DNA of 64,000 nucleotides from Actinomycetota bacterium (GTDB lineage: Bacteria; Actinomycetota; Acidimicrobiia; Acidimicrobiales; MedAcidi-G1), in the NCBI GenBank assembly GCA_014381945.1, contig JACNKQ010000075.1, forward strand, positions 46,618-110,617, given 5' to 3'. The notes below the pieces were generated by a model. It searched no databases and was not told the origin of the DNA. It worked only from the letters and a program-made list of their open reading frames with translations. How positions within the stretch are numbered: the first letter of the stretch is position 1; each line of letters begins with the position of its first letter. A program made the translations under genes and the position numbers. Below are positions 63,401-64,000 of the stretch, piece by piece.

Positions 63401-64000
63401 CCGGACGGGACGGCAACCATGATCCATGTGGGCCTCGACGGTCAGGTCACCGAATGGCAGGAACCCGGGATGGGCCCGGGTGACGGTGGGACACCCGGTG
63501 ACGACATCGGTGGTTTCGATAACGGTGGATTCGACCCCGGTGGAGAAAAGCCGGAGAACCTTCCGGACAACCTCAAGGACCTGGAACCCGTCGACTTCCA
63601 GAAGGACCCGGTCAGCGGCTGCGACATCATCACCCTCGACGACGGCTCGACCGTCGAGAGTTGCATGAACGAGGACGGCTCGCTCACCAACACCCACATC
63701 GGCTCCGACGGGTCGATCACCGAGTGGGACGAACCCCCGCCGGAGGGTGGAACCGGTGGCTTCCAACCCGACGACGGCTTCCAACCCGACGATGGCTTCG
63801 AACCCGACGACGGCTTCCAACCCGACGACGGCTTCCAACCCGACGACGGCTTCCAACCCGACGATGGCTTCCAACCCGACGACAACCCGCCCCCGGACAA
63901 TCAGGGCGACAACAACGAAGGCGACCCGCCACCAGACGGCCAGGGCGACAACAACCCGCCACCAGACGACAACTTCCAACCCGACGACAACAACCCGCCA
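60479..64000 (+). CDS. Very large lipoprotein with papain-like domain and six two-cysteine modules, 3' end beyond window
   Basis: An open frame of 1174 codons from GTG 60479 (GGGGAGG five bases upstream) to the window end without a stop. A lipoprotein signal ends LLASAC (Cys24). Residues about 75-270 look like a papain-fold cysteine peptidase: GGVCEGMT (Cys136), GGHSVLPY (His222) and YIYDPNWP (Asp243). Residues 305-450 are beta-rich with many Thr/Val/Glu. Then six modules of about 90 residues each carry C-x13-C (584/598, 670/684, 776/790, 872/886, 958/972, 1048/1062), with flanking DGS/DGT turns and a closing EW-E. From 1096 the chain is GFQPDD repeats and Pro/Asp/Asn-rich sequence. I do not recognise the whole; surface display seems certain, function is open. 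Confidence 0.8.
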   Translation, partial: MYRGATLSPTRHVLVACALLASACGGGGGEPAAPTSTIDIMDEEEADQVLEELWEATEAATETDDGGRSLGFEIEQHGWSFVNYAADTGQQFSTADAIALFGAQAVCGSAEGTCTPTPAAREWINMVAQAMSGGVCEGMTVAILDRFLVRTEPGAFDVRRDRVVERSLSRLFATQFLGDVIDATAQWRAQPIKAIVAELGRSLSDPRNEQYTIGIYSSHGGHSVLPYRLEWVDRTNVRVYIYDPNWPGELRWIDMDVKEGTWVFAFAATNPDEAADAWAGGQGTIDLTPISARAAPFPEPFSGAGSGQGGLLLAITSPDRNWTIKHADGTSLQGGEAVPGEGGVVASIRGSFGVSTAIVRVDASEVDIETGSEAFVAVQTETGVASVEMEEGGSVGFELSDEARDLSLDVGTGTEATVSIATATEYIVVEKAADLQIEVAVTEEATQLDYLDEAGTVTEQVEVERGTDQQDVQIDTAFDVAFSEPIELPEQIRAEELELETETNDLFLDDFVQVVVSDEGDSFYDVLDKVDADGLDNWEFRAQVVDLGFEDFDPNRDRTSEQTIAADFFGGDPVDQFVDPDGGCSRVVYANGTRGQLCPDGSGEWVDGRGGVQRWGPGRTPDPADLFSGMTSPDEGLGMGGPGEQFPDDMPEEMRDLQPTSFEFDEATGCESVTFEDGSTGTRCRNADGSFTNTFTGTDGEVQEWEETGFVDPMMAPRGSPDEPMSARDAARFGNFEEGMGPGDFRDELIPGGADLPDEMRDKIPAIVMFDPETGCEEVIFEDGTTSTRCRNDDGTFTNTFTDESGEVLEWEEEPPPMMQRRQPVDMRGGMGPDDGMMPDDGVPGNGMPDNVPEELRDLQPTEVRFDEETGCEVIVFDDGSEGMRCPNPDGTMTSTHIGVDGEVTEWEEPAMGPANGMPGDGMVPGEGVPGGGIPGDVPAKVRDLRPVDVKFDQETGCELFEYDDGSSATRCPNPDGTATMIHVGLDGQVTEWQEPGMGPGDGGTPGDDIGGFDNGGFDPGGEKPENLPDNLKDLEPVDFQKDPVSGCDIITLDDGSTVESCMNEDGSLTNTHIGSDGSITEWDEPPPEGGTGGFQPDDGFQPDDGFEPDDGFQPDDGFQPDDGFQPDDGFQPDDNPPPDNQGDNNEGDPPPDGQGDNNPPPDDNFQPDDNNPP
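63772..63885. repeat. 18-bp minisatellite coding GFQPDD
   Basis: About seven copies of CTTCCAACCCGACGACGG, with single-base variants, in the C-terminal stalk region of the giant lipoprotein. Confidence 0.93.

Overview
The window reads as chromosomal DNA of a high-GC actinobacterium. Evidence is uniform high-GC codon use with many GTG and a few TTG starts, a gephyrin-type Glp with a GlpR-like membrane partner, a ferrochelatase carrying actinobacterial-style C-terminal cysteines, an FmdB-SAF pair, a mycobacterial-style N-terminally extended methionine aminopeptidase, and a strong habit of leaderless transcription. The gene mix (several acyl-CoA enzymes, an Etf fusion, citramalate-type isoleucine synthesis, Thr-rich lipoproteins) would suit an aerobic heterotroph such as an Acidimicrobiia lineage, but that placement is inference. 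No phage, insertion sequence, integrase or CRISPR array was found. Genes are packed tightly and no gene-free stretch exceeds about 240 bases.

Layout. 50-4193: tRNA-Ala, then a minus-strand block plsY, glp/moeA, moaA, moaC and a glpR-like membrane gene (molybdenum cofactor steps interleaved with a division-linked Glp/GlpR pair). 4348-10108: FmdB and SAF proteins, uppP, tldE-tldD, a hotdog thioesterase and a PAP2 enzyme. 10205-25341: core genes dxs, nfuA-like, a crotonase, hemH/cpfC, parC-parE, an Fe-S RecB-like nuclease, an orphan parA with a small membrane partner, mutM, a coiled-coil DUF3048 protein, map and a MaoC hydratase. 25445-34437: transporters and secreted proteins (CDF exporter, SDR, VIT-family, SGNH lipoprotein, EamA, a beta-lactamase plus lipase fusion interrupted by a poly-C tract, an aquaporin, an ankyrin lipoprotein). 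34448-38191: a leuB-ilvE-cimA branched-chain amino acid operon headed by a leader peptide and an attenuator. 38238-45363: greA, a TIGR01777 epimerase, a degenerate Hsp70-like membrane protein, LysR plus carboxyltransferase, and citrate synthase. 45376-57599: acyl-CoA and catabolic enzymes, a nucleoside hydrolase, an EtfB-EtfA fusion, DUF2237 and arsC. 57658-64000: an ABC-2 transporter, a lysozyme-fold lipoprotein, and a very large lipoprotein that runs off the window end.

Three themes stand out. First, at least fifteen starts lie 6-7 bases downstream of a TANNNT (or CANNNT) hexamer, which predicts leaderless mRNAs and fixes several start codons. One of them is the BCAA leader peptide (control codons Val-Ile-Leu-Ile), which is followed by a hairpin and a U-tailed terminator. 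Second, exported proteins repeatedly carry Thr/Pro-, Leu-Pro-Gly- or Asp-rich linkers encoded by 15-24 bp minisatellites, and one such linker is replaced by a frame-breaking poly-C tract. Third, the terminal lipoprotein combines a putative papain-like Cys-His-Asp domain with six modules, each holding two cysteines exactly 14 residues apart. I do not recognise that architecture, and it is the best candidate here for something undescribed.
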